NCBI GenBank assembly: GCA_019359325.1 | Contig: JAHHHN010000018.1 | Span: 1 to 64,000, forward strand | Source of the DNA: Mojavia pulchra JT2-VF2 | GTDB taxonomy: Bacteria; Cyanobacteriota; Cyanobacteriia; Cyanobacteriales; Nostocaceae | Length of the DNA stretch: 64,000 nt | Reading direction: 5' to 3' | In this document: positions 46,477-55,265 of the stretch, one piece after another | Layout of the letters: the number at the start of each line of letters is the position of its first letter | How positions within the stretch are numbered: the first letter of the stretch is position 1 | The notes under the pieces: generated by a model | Database searches by the model: none | The model's input: only the letters and a program-made list of their open reading frames with translations | What the model was told of the DNA's origin: nothing | Translations under genes and position numbers: made by a program

Positions 46477-47184
46477 CTATCGAATACCCAAAATCTCAGA
46501 AATTGCCCCTACAACATCAAGATAGAAGTTGCCACCCACTGCTCGAAATAACTCAAATTTCGAGCCAGGGGCACCAAAAAATGGTCTGAGAAACCATCCC
46601 AACTGCATACCTACAAAAGCATAAAGAAATAACCAGGATCTTAAAATAGTAGTGCGAGTTTTTTTGCCAACTTCATCTTGTTGAGAAAGCAACTGCATTC
46701 CTTCATAGAGGAACTTGATGCCAAATATACCTGTGATGCCAAAAATTAATACATTTAATAGTTTAAAAAATTGATAAGAATTGGGGGCAGTGATCATAAA
46801 GAATAATGTCACTGGTGCCAAGCTGAACAAAAGCACACTAATGACTGACACAGATGTAAGCAACACAACAAAATGTTGTTGAAAACTGCTACGGGAACCA
46901 AATAAAACATTAAAAAAGAATAGAGTAGGAAAACAAATAATTAGTGTTAGCAAATAAAATGCTGGAAGTTTAATAGCACCAGATATTGCTTGTGCCCAGC
47001 TATGAGATGCACCAATAATTGCACCATAAATAGCAAAAGAAATGGAACTAGCGACAAATAGTGAGCTAATTTTACTTTGTAACCTTACTTCTTGACGAAT
47101 TTCTTCTAAAAAAGCCTGGCGATCGCGTAATAAACTAATTAAAGTTCCAAAGTATCTATTTTTGTAAGTTGGTTTCTCAAGCAT
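46477..47184 (-). CDS. Multi-spanning membrane protein, tandem paralogue 2
   Basis: 235 residues with about five hydrophobic segments. The first part is cytoplasmic: YFGTLISLLRDRQAFLEEIRQEVRL. Shared landmarks with the next gene are FAIYGAIIGASHSW, LPAFYLLTLIICFPTLFF and LFLYAFVGMQLGWFLRPFFGAPGS. Similar cyanobacterial proteins have been labelled, from memory, 'actin-binding WH2 domain' proteins, but nothing here shows that function. It lies just downstream of its paralogue on the same strand, with cruP further upstream. Confidence 0.7.
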   Translation of the reverse strand: MLEKPTYKNRYFGTLISLLRDRQAFLEEIRQEVRLQSKISSLFVASSISFAIYGAIIGASHSWAQAISGAIKLPAFYLLTLIICFPTLFFFNVLFGSRSSFQQHFVVLLTSVSVISVLLFSLAPVTLFFMITAPNSYQFFKLLNVLIFGITGIFGIKFLYEGMQLLSQQDEVGKKTRTTILRSWLFLYAFVGMQLGWFLRPFFGAPGSKFELFRAVGGNFYLDVVGAISEILGIR

Positions 47185-47242
47185 AATAATTGGTATTAGA
47201 TTTTTGTGTTGTGAACTAATTAATAAACTACTAGATCATGGC

Positions 47243-47962
47243 TCAGGAACGAATTCCTAAGAGATAGCCAATAGCTTGAATAACGCTCAAATAAAAACTT
47301 CCTTCTCTGTCCCTAAATAGTTGAAAGGCAGAGTTAGGTGTACCAAAAAAAGGTCTAAGAGTCCATCCCAACTGACTTCCTACAAAAGCATACAAAAATA
47401 GCCAGAATTGTAAGATTCTCTGGCGGGTTTTGCTACCTTCATTGTCTTGTTCTAATACTGAACTTGTAGCTTGATATAAAGAAGAAATTCCAATAAATCC
47501 AGTTAAAGAAAATATAACTACATTTAGTAAAATCAAAAATTGGTAATTATTAGTAGTAATTAAAAAAAATAATGTAATTGGTGCAAAGCTGAATAAAAGC
47601 ACACTAGTAACCGACACCGCAGTTAATACCAGTACTAAATGTTGAGAAAAGCTCCGCTTAGAGCCAAAAATAATATTAGAAAAATACAATGTGGGCAAAC
47701 AAATTAGCAGTGTAATTAAATATAAAGCTGGTAGTTTAACAGCAGAAGATAAAGCTTGCATCCAACTATGGTATGCACCAATAATGCCGCCATAGATGGC
47801 AAGAAATATCGAACTGCAAACTAATAAAGAGATGATTTTACTAGGTAATCTTACACCTTGACTAATTTCTTCTAAAAAAGCTTGGCGATCGCGCAGTAAG
47901 TTAATCAATACTGCAAAGTATTTTGTTCCTGGGGATTGCCTTTCAATCATCTTCATCCTCAC
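47243..47962 (-). CDS. Multi-spanning membrane protein, tandem paralogue 1
   Basis: 239 residues, clearly homologous to the gene at 46477 along its whole length: YFAVLINLLRDRQAFLEEISQGVRL, LAIYGGIIGAYHSW, LPALYLITLLICLPTLYF and SQLGWTLRPFFGTPNS. The ATG at 47962 gives MRMKMIERQSPG; the ATG at 47950 (MIERQSPG) is an alternative. The pair arose by tandem duplication; both look intact. It lies 65 bases downstream of cruP on the same strand. The role is unknown. Confidence 0.7.
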   Translation of the reverse strand: MRMKMIERQSPGTKYFAVLINLLRDRQAFLEEISQGVRLPSKIISLLVCSSIFLAIYGGIIGAYHSWMQALSSAVKLPALYLITLLICLPTLYFSNIIFGSKRSFSQHLVLVLTAVSVTSVLLFSFAPITLFFLITTNNYQFLILLNVVIFSLTGFIGISSLYQATSSVLEQDNEGSKTRQRILQFWLFLYAFVGSQLGWTLRPFFGTPNSAFQLFRDREGSFYLSVIQAIGYLLGIRS

Positions 47963-48027
47963 ACAAATTTTCTCGTAAAGACGCGGTTAATCATCTCTGC
48001 AATGCATCGTGTCAAATTTTTACCGAA

Positions 48028-49572
48028 TCATCCATCAGCATAATCACTGCCAGACCCAAACTGCCAGCCATCAACTAAACGATGCCAATAATATTGTTGT
48101 TGACTTGGCAGGTGCTTAACCAATGTTTCTAGCATTGGACTCAGCCAAAATAAGGCAGTATAAACACTTAAATTCCCATAATGCACCATCCAATCTAACA
48201 AGCTTGCCAAACCTACTTGGGGAATTATTTTGACAATTAATCCCGGATTGGCGAAACCAGTTTTTAAAAGTGTTTGCGTCAGCGCTGGAAACTGCACTAT
48301 ATCTTGCAAAAATGGTTTGAGTACGGTTATACCTAGTTGTTCCATTTCTTCAAACACTGCTGAAAGTAGTTGGTTAATTTGATCTGGAGCAATTTTTTGA
48401 TCCACACCAACACTCATTGCCCTTTGAAACAACCAAGTAACAGCTAGGCTTGGCTGGTAAGGTTGCAACATAGCCAACGCTTTTGCAGATAGTTGGTTTG
48501 TTTGTAGTGCTTCACGAATGCCAAATGTTAAACGCCGCAGGTGACGTACCATAGCGCCAAAGCCGCCAAAACTTAAAGGAGATTGGCTACCACTGCTATC
48601 TCCTACTGGCAGAATGCGATTCCAAGGAGTTTTGAGAGGACTTTGACGATAAGCAGGAAAGAAGCCAAACAACGCCCGTTGAAACTTCAAATTGCTCAAT
48701 TCCACACCCTGATATTCTGGTAAGAGGCGTAAATATTCTTCAAACAAAGCTTCTAGACTCAAGCGTTGTGGGTTTGCATCCATGTAGGTAAATAAGTAAG
48801 TTGTTCTACCATCCCTTGCTGGAAAAGCTTCCCAGAAGTATTGGCATTGATTTTGCAAGGATGTGAATGATAACAACAAATCGCCAGAGTTATTTTCCAG
48901 AAAACCTTGGGCATAACTTCCTACCACCAAGCAAAGCGCATCGGGTTTCTGCCCTTGGCGTGCTTGTTGGGTAATGGGAGATAAATGTCCCATTGCATCG
49001 ATCAATAATCGAGTTTTGAGTTGGTTGTTTACCATCACCCCATTGGGATGGATTGCTGCCTCACTAAAGGGAGTATTTTCTAACAACTTACCCCCAGCAG
49101 CTAAAAATCGGGTTTTTAATGTAGCGAGTAGATAAACTGGATCTACACCAATGTTGAGAACATCCTCTACCCAGACTTCTTTGCCACCCTGAAAGCTAAC
49201 TCTAGCAGGGTTATATTCGGTGGCGATCGCTTGGTTTAATTCCTCATCTGTCAACAAATTTAATTCCAAAAATACTTCTAATTCTTTGCGAGAAATATTC
49301 CACTCTTGTTCTCTACCACGCAACATTCCCCGCTCAATCAACGCTACCTTAACTCCCTGCACAGCTAAGGCACAACCAATCAAAATACCCAAAGTACCAC
49401 CACAGACAATTACATCCCAGTCCACAGCGTCTAAAGGCTGCTGATTTTCTTTAATTACCATTGGTATCGGTGCATGATCTGCCCTTAGAGATGCCAAGAT
49501 GCGATCGGCGCGACGCAAACCTCCCATAAGATCGCCTGGTAGTTGGGAGAGAATATCTTCAGTGATGCTCAT
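48028..49572 (-). CDS. cruP: CruP-type lycopene cyclase-like flavoprotein
   Basis: 514 residues. FAD motif WDVIVCGGTLGILIGCALAVQG (about 52-73), then IERGMLRGREQEWNISRKELEVF. The latter, together with FNPARV-like, VWVEDVLNIGVDPVYLL, RLLIDAMGHLSPI, FWEAFPARDGRTTYLFTYMD and SQSPLSFGGFGAMVRHLRRL, matches plant and cyanobacterial CruP. CruP is a paralogue of the CruA lycopene cyclase and has been linked to lowering carotenoid epoxides and oxidative stress. No signal peptide. It diverges from a helical carotenoid protein gene, a functionally sensible neighbour. Confidence 0.82.
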   Translation of the reverse strand: MSITEDILSQLPGDLMGGLRRADRILASLRADHAPIPMVIKENQQPLDAVDWDVIVCGGTLGILIGCALAVQGVKVALIERGMLRGREQEWNISRKELEVFLELNLLTDEELNQAIATEYNPARVSFQGGKEVWVEDVLNIGVDPVYLLATLKTRFLAAGGKLLENTPFSEAAIHPNGVMVNNQLKTRLLIDAMGHLSPITQQARQGQKPDALCLVVGSYAQGFLENNSGDLLLSFTSLQNQCQYFWEAFPARDGRTTYLFTYMDANPQRLSLEALFEEYLRLLPEYQGVELSNLKFQRALFGFFPAYRQSPLKTPWNRILPVGDSSGSQSPLSFGGFGAMVRHLRRLTFGIREALQTNQLSAKALAMLQPYQPSLAVTWLFQRAMSVGVDQKIAPDQINQLLSAVFEEMEQLGITVLKPFLQDIVQFPALTQTLLKTGFANPGLIVKIIPQVGLASLLDWMVHYGNLSVYTALFWLSPMLETLVKHLPSQQQYYWHRLVDGWQFGSGSDYADG

Positions 49573-49660
49573 ATTGAATAACCCCTTGAATAATTAGCAT
49601 CTGCCCCTGGCAATACTAAAAATTTTAATTCTCACAAATTGAAATCCAATTTTATATTTT

Positions 49661-49905
49661 TCTCTATGATTTGTATACATCTGTCTTCAGTAGGGTTAAT
49701 CCATAGATGTATCTTGTTACTTTTGATTGTGAGATTTAAAAATTAAAATCGGAATTTATACGCTACATTCCGCTATATTCCTATACTTTTATAGTTTTCT
49801 AAACTTTCTTCTCTATGATTTGTATACATCTGTCTTCAGTAGGGTTAAACCACAAATATACTTTTGTTACTGTTGATTGCAGATTCAATAATAACAATCG
49901 GAGTT
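49661..49905 (+). repeat. Duplicated leader sequence before the carotenoid protein gene
   Basis: An identical 39-base segment occurs at 49661-49699 and 49810-49848, 149 bases apart. Similarity continues downstream of both for about 60 bases through a ribosome-binding-like ATCGGAATTT/ATCGGAGTTT. Only the second copy leads into an ATG. The segment contains the palindrome TGTATACA. It may be two copies of a promoter/operator, or the scar of a lost tandem gene. Confidence 0.7.
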
Positions 49906-49909
49906 TTGC

Positions 49910-50401
49910 ATGACATTTACCCAAACTAACGATCAAACCATTCGTGAATATATCCAATCTTGGCAGAGATTAGATGTAGATGAACAGCTTGGTTTATTTT
50001 GGTTTATCTACAAAGAAATGGGTGGATCAATTACTCCAGCAGCCCCAGGTGCAAGCACTGTTTCCCCAGAAATTGCCGAAGGTTTATTCAACCAAGTTAA
50101 AGAATTATCCCACGAAGAACAACTGCAAGTTCAGCGTGATTTAATTAACAAAGCAGATACCCAAATTTCCCGTGAATATGGTTCTCTAGGCGATACCACC
50201 AAGTTACTATTTTGGTATCGTTTATCTCAAGGTATGGATAGTGCTACGATCATCCCTGTACCTCCTGAGTACAAGCTTTCCTCAGAAGCTCAAGCGCTGT
50301 TGAATAAGATTAAAGAATTATCTTTTGAGCAACAAATTACTCTTTTCCGTGATTACGTTGCGCCAATGGGTGCTGAAGCAAAATCAGGTGCTGAAATTTA
50401 G
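49910..50401 (+). CDS. Helical carotenoid protein (OCP N-terminal domain only)
   Basis: 163 residues forming a single all-helical carotenoid-binding domain. Family sequence: QSWQRLDVDEQLGLFWFIYKEMG near the N-terminus, then PAAPGAS, the middle helices AEGLFNQVKELSHEEQLQVQRDL, GDTTKLLFWYRLSQGM, and the final ELSFEQQITLFRDYVAPMG. The C-terminal NTF2-like half of the orange carotenoid protein is absent, which is normal for helical carotenoid proteins. These bind a ketocarotenoid and quench singlet oxygen or energy. GGAG lies just before the ATG. It diverges from cruP. Terminator at 50443. Confidence 0.92.
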   Translation: MTFTQTNDQTIREYIQSWQRLDVDEQLGLFWFIYKEMGGSITPAAPGASTVSPEIAEGLFNQVKELSHEEQLQVQRDLINKADTQISREYGSLGDTTKLLFWYRLSQGMDSATIIPVPPEYKLSSEAQALLNKIKELSFEQQITLFRDYVAPMGAEAKSGAEI

Positions 50402-50442
50402 ATTTTGATTTTTTGCATCCGCTTGATTGTGTAACTTAAAGT

Positions 50443-50478
50443 AAGGTTCCTGTAGCTAGTAGGTTACAGGAACCTTTG
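50443..50478 (+). terminator. Terminator of the carotenoid protein gene
   Basis: AAGGTTCCTGTA (50443-50454), loop of 10 bases, TACAGGAACCTT (50465-50476), then T. A perfect 12-bp stem, 40 bases after the stop codon. Confidence 0.7.
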
Positions 50479-51289
50479 ATGCGATCGCTAGTTTTCTCAA
50501 TCTCTATTTCCGCTTCATAAGGGAAAATTTCCACCAACATATCTGGGAAAAGAATCCAAAAGCATTGATAGTTCTTTAGTACTAGCAAAAACTCGATAAA
50601 TTAATAAAATCCCCACAATTGCTGTGGGGAAGGAATTTTGTGAGTCACTCAATACGTGTCCGACTAAATCTGAGTTTAAAATGGACAGGCTGCGATAATA
50701 TCCACCTTAAGGTATTAATTAAAAAGACATAGAAACTAAATCACCAAATAACCGTTTAATCGCTCTGTGTAATGCCTTTATCATCAAATTTATGCAAAAT
50801 TATCACAAAACCATCAAAATAGGCTTTTAAAGTTAGATTACTAGTTCTGGCGTCAGCTAACATTAAATTACTTCATCCTTTTGATAGATACTTAAATATA
50901 CCAAAGGATTGAATCAATACTCTGACAAACAGACTGATAATATTTATCGCTGGTATATTACTTTTTAGTCAACCCTGATTAATTTCAGGGTTTTATATTA
51001 CTTGCAAGTATTTTTGCACTCTTTGCTCAAGCATCAATATCAGTAAATTTCAAGAAAGGTTACATTAAATCACTGAATTTTATTTTATAACTATAGTGCT
51101 TATTTGAGTCTCTAATACTGATTCGATAGCCACTAAGTATTTTAGATTTTGATAAATACCGTAATAATGCGGACAAATTGGCGAACATAGCTTTGTTAAA
51201 TGTACTTAATTATAGAAAAACTTACGGTTAAGTAGATAAAAATTTCACAAAACTAGTTACTTACCTCAGTAATGACGAATACAACCAGA
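50479..51289. other. Gene-poor stretch with two hairpins
   Basis: No convincing frame. TCCCCACA (50610-50617)/TGTGGGGA (50623-50630) is a short perfect hairpin. AACCCTGA (50971-50978)/TCAGGGTT (50985-50992) followed by TTTAT looks like a terminator with no gene before it. The rest is AT-rich. Confidence 0.45.
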
Positions 51290-51419
51290 GCAATTAGACT
51301 ATGTTTTCAAAGAGATTACACAACGCCTAAGAGGTCACGTTGTAAGACTTCCATCTCCTCATGGCAAGTTGAGTCAGTTCGCTCAATAAAACCGTAGTAG
51401 CCAGCTACGGTTTTTTTTT
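51290..51419 (+). ncRNA. Candidate small RNA ending in a strong terminator
   Basis: A small hairpin TTGAG/CTCAA (51369-51386) is followed by AAAACCGTAG (51388-51397), loop TAGCCAG, CTACGGTTTT (51405-51414) and a T run to 51419: a textbook rho-independent terminator. No CDS lies upstream for about 900 bases. TAGACT at about 51296-51301 could be a -10 element. The 5' end is a guess; no match to Yfr1 or another named RNA was recognised. Confidence 0.45.
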
Positions 51420-51582
51420 GCGAGAAAAAACTCAGGCTTAACAGTATCAAAATCATTTGAAGATATCCCCGTTAGTTTAAGTAAAACCGCGGGAAGAATA
51501 ATCTGGGTCTGGGATAAGGCATACATATAATTGCAGCGTTTTCCCTAGTTTAGGCTCGTCATAAGTGTTTCTGGAGTTCACC

Positions 51583-51786
51583 ATGATTGAGAAATTAGTC
51601 TATATCACCAACCAAAATACAGATGCATTGGTAGATATAGTGCTGGGGTTTTATCTTGACGGAGATGCCGTTGATCGGCAACAAATTGAACGCGAGCTGA
51701 TTAACTTAGGAGTTAAACATCAGCTTGGCAGTGGACGGGAATTAGTACAAAAACTGCGGCAATTAGCAGCAGATAGGGGATTATAG
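51583..51786 (+). CDS. Small conserved-looking hypothetical protein (67 aa)
   Basis: MIEKLVYITNQNTDALVDIVLG, then DGDAVDRQQIERELINLGV and ending LVQKLRQLAADRGL. Helical, soluble, no membrane span. GGAG lies about 9 bases before the ATG at 51583; the frame extends to 51565 (MFLEFT) but without a better signal. I recognise no function. It precedes the convergent GH65 gene. Confidence 0.65.
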   Translation: MIEKLVYITNQNTDALVDIVLGFYLDGDAVDRQQIERELINLGVKHQLGSGRELVQKLRQLAADRGL

Positions 51787-51882
51787 AAGTTATAAGGAAA
51801 TAGGGAACAAGGGTAATCCTCAACAACATTTATTTTTCCGCTGATTACCCAGTTCCTTTGACTCTATACATCTATACAAATC

Positions 51883-54828
51883 TTAAAGCCTTGCTTCTAC
51901 AAGTGCCACGGGGTTATTGCTAGTACTTGCGATTCGCTGTTGCAATTCTTGCCAACGCACGCCTTCTAGATTAGGTAAAACTACATTAGCTCTACCGACT
52001 CGCTCAACAGGCCCAAGCCCAACAGTCCACATACCTGCGGCTGTAGCTGCTTCTATTCCTGCTGTGGCATCTTCTACCACAAGACACTGTGATGGTGAAA
52101 CCCTAAGCTGTTGGGCAGCAAAGAGGAAAAGGTCTGGCGCTGGTTTTGGTTGAGAGACGCTGTAGCCATCGGCTATAGCATCAAATTTATCTCGAATACC
52201 CAAGCGCTGAATTACAGTCTGAGCATTTTTACTAGATGAACCCAAGGCTACTTTTATCCCAGCAGAACGTAGTTCTTGCAATAGATTTGCTACTCCAGGC
52301 AGCAAATGGGCAGTTGTAATGTTTTGGATTAATTTCAGGAAGTAGTTGTTTTTACGCTCCATAATTTCCTGAATTTGCTCTTCAGTGGCGGGGCGATCGC
52401 CTAAAATTTTTAACAGTGTTTCCCGACGTGGTAATCCTCGAATGGCGTCATTGGCTTCACGATCAAAAGGAATACCTTCTTCATCGGCTACTCGCTTCCA
52501 GCCTAAATAGTGTAATTCCGAGGTATCAGTTAACACACCATCTAAGTCAAAAATGACACCACTAATTGCGGGGACTGAAGTTTGCAGATTTACATCTGCT
52601 TGTTGGTCGGCAATTTCCATGTCTGTTTCTTGTCGCAAATCGAAGTCATACCACTCATTGCGCCATTGCAGGCGGAATTTCAAGCGCTTCCAACTCGGAG
52701 GCAGATTGGGACAGGCAACTGGGCCAAATTGAGTCATTCGGATACCACCAAACCCAAATACCACAGCTTGCCATACTCCTCCAGCACTGGCCGCATGAAT
52801 TCCTTCAGCTGCGTTACGCCTGACATCTTCCAAGTCTACCAATGCTGACCGGAGAAAATGCGTGTATGCGTGAGTTGGTTGATTGAGGTCGCAAGCTAAA
52901 ATAGCGTGAATTGCTGGGCCGAGTGAGGAACCATAAGTATGGTCGGTGCGCTTGGTGTAATAATCCCAGTTGCTTGCCAAGGTTTTATAATCATAACGCC
53001 CGCGTAGCAAGTAGAGGAGCATCAACACATCTGGCTGTTTGAGAATCTGCTTTTCGTTGGTGGCTTCAATTCCCAGTAAACCTTGCAGAGATTTGCTGCG
53101 TGGTTCGTAATCCGCGAGGTTGACATCTTCTAGTTGGAAAAAACCTTCAAATTGCTCAATTAAGCCAGTTAATGCATCTTGATTAACAAATAAATGCTCT
53201 TGGATATCAACCCATTTGTGCAGACGTTCTGTAGTCAAGTCAAGTTGTTGCGCTAGTTGGGCTGAGGTTTCGGGACAGGCTTGCTTGAGCCAATCCCAAA
53301 GTGCTAAAGCTGATTGCAAATGCCACTGCACCATCAGATTGGTGAAGGCGTTATTATTGACGCGATCGTGATTTTCATCGGGGCCAATCACATCTAAAAT
53401 GTCATAGCAGTTGCGATCGCTGTTCCACTGAACCCGACTTTCCCAGAAAACAGCAGTATCTAAGAGAATTTCCGCACCATAATCGCGCATCCAATCATCA
53501 TTATCGGTAAACTGCCAATAGTGCCAAACAGCATAGGCTATGTCAGCAGTAATATGAACTTCGATATCACCACACCAGATCCGCACTAATCCACCGTTGG
53601 CATCTGGTACCCAACGAGGAGTCACTTCATCTCCAGTATCGGCACTTTCCCAAGCAAACATGGCTCCTTGATATCCAGCTTCCTGCGCTTTGCGTCGCGC
53701 CCCTGGTAGAGTGTGATAGCGGTAGGTGAGCAAGTTACGTGCCAGGGCAGGTTGAGTTAAGGTGAGGAAGGGAAGAATAAAAATTTCCGTATCCCAAAAA
53801 ATATGTCCCCGATAGGCAAAACCAGAGAGGGTTTTAGGAGGAATGCTAACGCGGTCATCATGACGTGGTGCAACAGCCAGTATTTGAAAAAGATTGTAGC
53901 GGACGCTCAACTGAGCTTGGCGATCGCCTTCAATAATAATGTCACTGTCTTGCCACACTTGTTCCCATGCCGCAATGTGAGCTGCTAGCAGGGTTGAGTA
54001 ATTCGGTTCATCTGCTAGTGTTTGTAGAGCTGCTGCGATCGGAATTTCTGTCTCCCGTGATGTAAATACGGTGACAATCTTTTCTACAGTAACGGTTTTT
54101 CCTGGTACTGCACGGAAAGTTGTGGTTAAAGTTGGGGAAGTATCAGCATTTTCTAAGCATACGGGTGCTGCATTTTCACCCTCTACCACTAACTTAGCTG
54201 CCATACCCAGTTGAATTTCTGAGTGGTGAGTTTGATTGTACTGCCAGATAATTTGCTCTACACCACCTTGATTGAGAGTTTTCCAATGTTTGATACCTTG
54301 GGTATCTGGTTCAGGGTTTAACACAGCTTCGACCGAGATATCACCCTCAAAGTCTAAGGATGTCACCTGAGTGCGAATCGCTAAAACGTGTTGATTTGCC
54401 AAACTAGCGAAACGCTCGAAGTGTAAATCTAAAGTGTGACCCTTGGGGGAACGCCAACGCACATCACGACTCACTATACCCAAACGCAGATCCAGCCGTC
54501 GTTCGTAGTTAAGAATCTCACCACTGTCCATGCTAAAGCGATCGCCTGCCACTTTTACCACCAATGGCAGCCAGCTAGGGCAATTGACAAGTTCGGTATA
54601 GGCAATTGCAACTTTGTCATACACACCGTGAATAATTGTTGCTGGGAAATCTTGAGGATAGCCTTCTTCAAAAGTACCCCGCGTTCCTAAGTAACCGTTG
54701 CTGATAGTAAAGACGGTCTCTTTATGGTGTAGCTGCGTGGGGTCAAATTCCGTTTCAATAACGTTCCAGTCTGTAGCTTCTAGCAGTGCTTGATTGTGTT
54801 GAGAATTGCGAACGGATACGTTAGACAT
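51883..54828 (-). CDS. GH65 disaccharide phosphorylase fused to beta-phosphoglucomutase
   Basis: 981 residues, two enzymes in one chain. Residues about 1-745 are a glycoside hydrolase family 65 phosphorylase (maltose, trehalose, kojibiose or nigerose type). HKETVFTISNGYLGTRGTFEEGYP opens the N-terminal domain, DVIGPDENHDRVNNNAFTN carries the catalytic acid Glu, KQPDVLMLLYLL and TYGSSLGPAIHAILA follow. From about 755 a HAD domain reads GVIFDLDGVLTDTSELHYLGW (nucleophile Asp and acid Asp), RGLPRRETLLKI, GSSSKNA and VVEDATAGIEAATAAGM, the beta-phosphoglucomutase signature. The fusion would turn a glucosyl disaccharide plus phosphate into beta-glucose 1-phosphate and then glucose 6-phosphate. The disaccharide cannot be read. 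Confidence 0.9.
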   Translation of the reverse strand: MSNVSVRNSQHNQALLEATDWNVIETEFDPTQLHHKETVFTISNGYLGTRGTFEEGYPQDFPATIIHGVYDKVAIAYTELVNCPSWLPLVVKVAGDRFSMDSGEILNYERRLDLRLGIVSRDVRWRSPKGHTLDLHFERFASLANQHVLAIRTQVTSLDFEGDISVEAVLNPEPDTQGIKHWKTLNQGGVEQIIWQYNQTHHSEIQLGMAAKLVVEGENAAPVCLENADTSPTLTTTFRAVPGKTVTVEKIVTVFTSRETEIPIAAALQTLADEPNYSTLLAAHIAAWEQVWQDSDIIIEGDRQAQLSVRYNLFQILAVAPRHDDRVSIPPKTLSGFAYRGHIFWDTEIFILPFLTLTQPALARNLLTYRYHTLPGARRKAQEAGYQGAMFAWESADTGDEVTPRWVPDANGGLVRIWCGDIEVHITADIAYAVWHYWQFTDNDDWMRDYGAEILLDTAVFWESRVQWNSDRNCYDILDVIGPDENHDRVNNNAFTNLMVQWHLQSALALWDWLKQACPETSAQLAQQLDLTTERLHKWVDIQEHLFVNQDALTGLIEQFEGFFQLEDVNLADYEPRSKSLQGLLGIEATNEKQILKQPDVLMLLYLLRGRYDYKTLASNWDYYTKRTDHTYGSSLGPAIHAILACDLNQPTHAYTHFLRSALVDLEDVRRNAAEGIHAASAGGVWQAVVFGFGGIRMTQFGPVACPNLPPSWKRLKFRLQWRNEWYDFDLRQETDMEIADQQADVNLQTSVPAISGVIFDLDGVLTDTSELHYLGWKRVADEEGIPFDREANDAIRGLPRRETLLKILGDRPATEEQIQEIMERKNNYFLKLIQNITTAHLLPGVANLLQELRSAGIKVALGSSSKNAQTVIQRLGIRDKFDAIADGYSVSQPKPAPDLFLFAAQQLRVSPSQCLVVEDATAGIEAATAAGMWTVGLGPVERVGRANVVLPNLEGVRWQELQQRIASTSNNPVALVEARL

Positions 54829-55055
54829 AAGTAAATAAGCCTAAATCTTCGGAGCTAGCTTGGGGCAGGATGAAATAACCTTTTTAGGAATTAATTGAAT
54901 AATTCGCTCTCTTCCTTCTTCGTCTTGACTTTGATACAGTCTCAACGGAAAACATTGACGTTCTGAATAACAGCAAGTTTTCGATTTCATCCATCTCTAG
55001 TTAGATTTATTAATAACTCATGTCTCAAGACATTAACATCAGAAATTTTATGAAT
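54829..55055. other. Upstream region of the GH65 fusion gene
   Basis: About 230 bases. It presumably holds the promoter of the GH65 fusion. No clear element. Confidence 0.3.
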
Positions 55056-55190
55056 CTATACATTTATTTCGTTGGCTTCCCAAAATAAAGGTAATATGTA
55101 ACTTTCATCAGGAGAGCCACTAATTAAGGTAGGAAAACGTTTCCGGCTTTGAATACCAATAACATCTGTTTCGGGAACAGAGGAGCAACC
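55056..55190 (-). pseudogene. C-terminal gene fragment
   Basis: An open minus-strand frame of 44 codons with a coding character: GCSSVPETDVIGIQSRKRFP, then a stretch ending SYILPLFWEANEINV and TAG at 55056-55058. It is closed upstream by a stop at 55191-55193 and has no start signal. It looks like the tail of a lost gene. No family is recognised. Confidence 0.3.
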
Positions 55191-55265
55191 CTACCTATAC
55201 ACAGTAATTTGAATAATTATTACAGTATAAACAACTACTACAAAATTTTTAAATTAAAATTTTAG

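Noticed and set aside
52566-52848. Overlapping plus-strand frames inside the GH65 fusion gene
   Set aside because: Antisense shadows of a clear coding region; they show no family signature.
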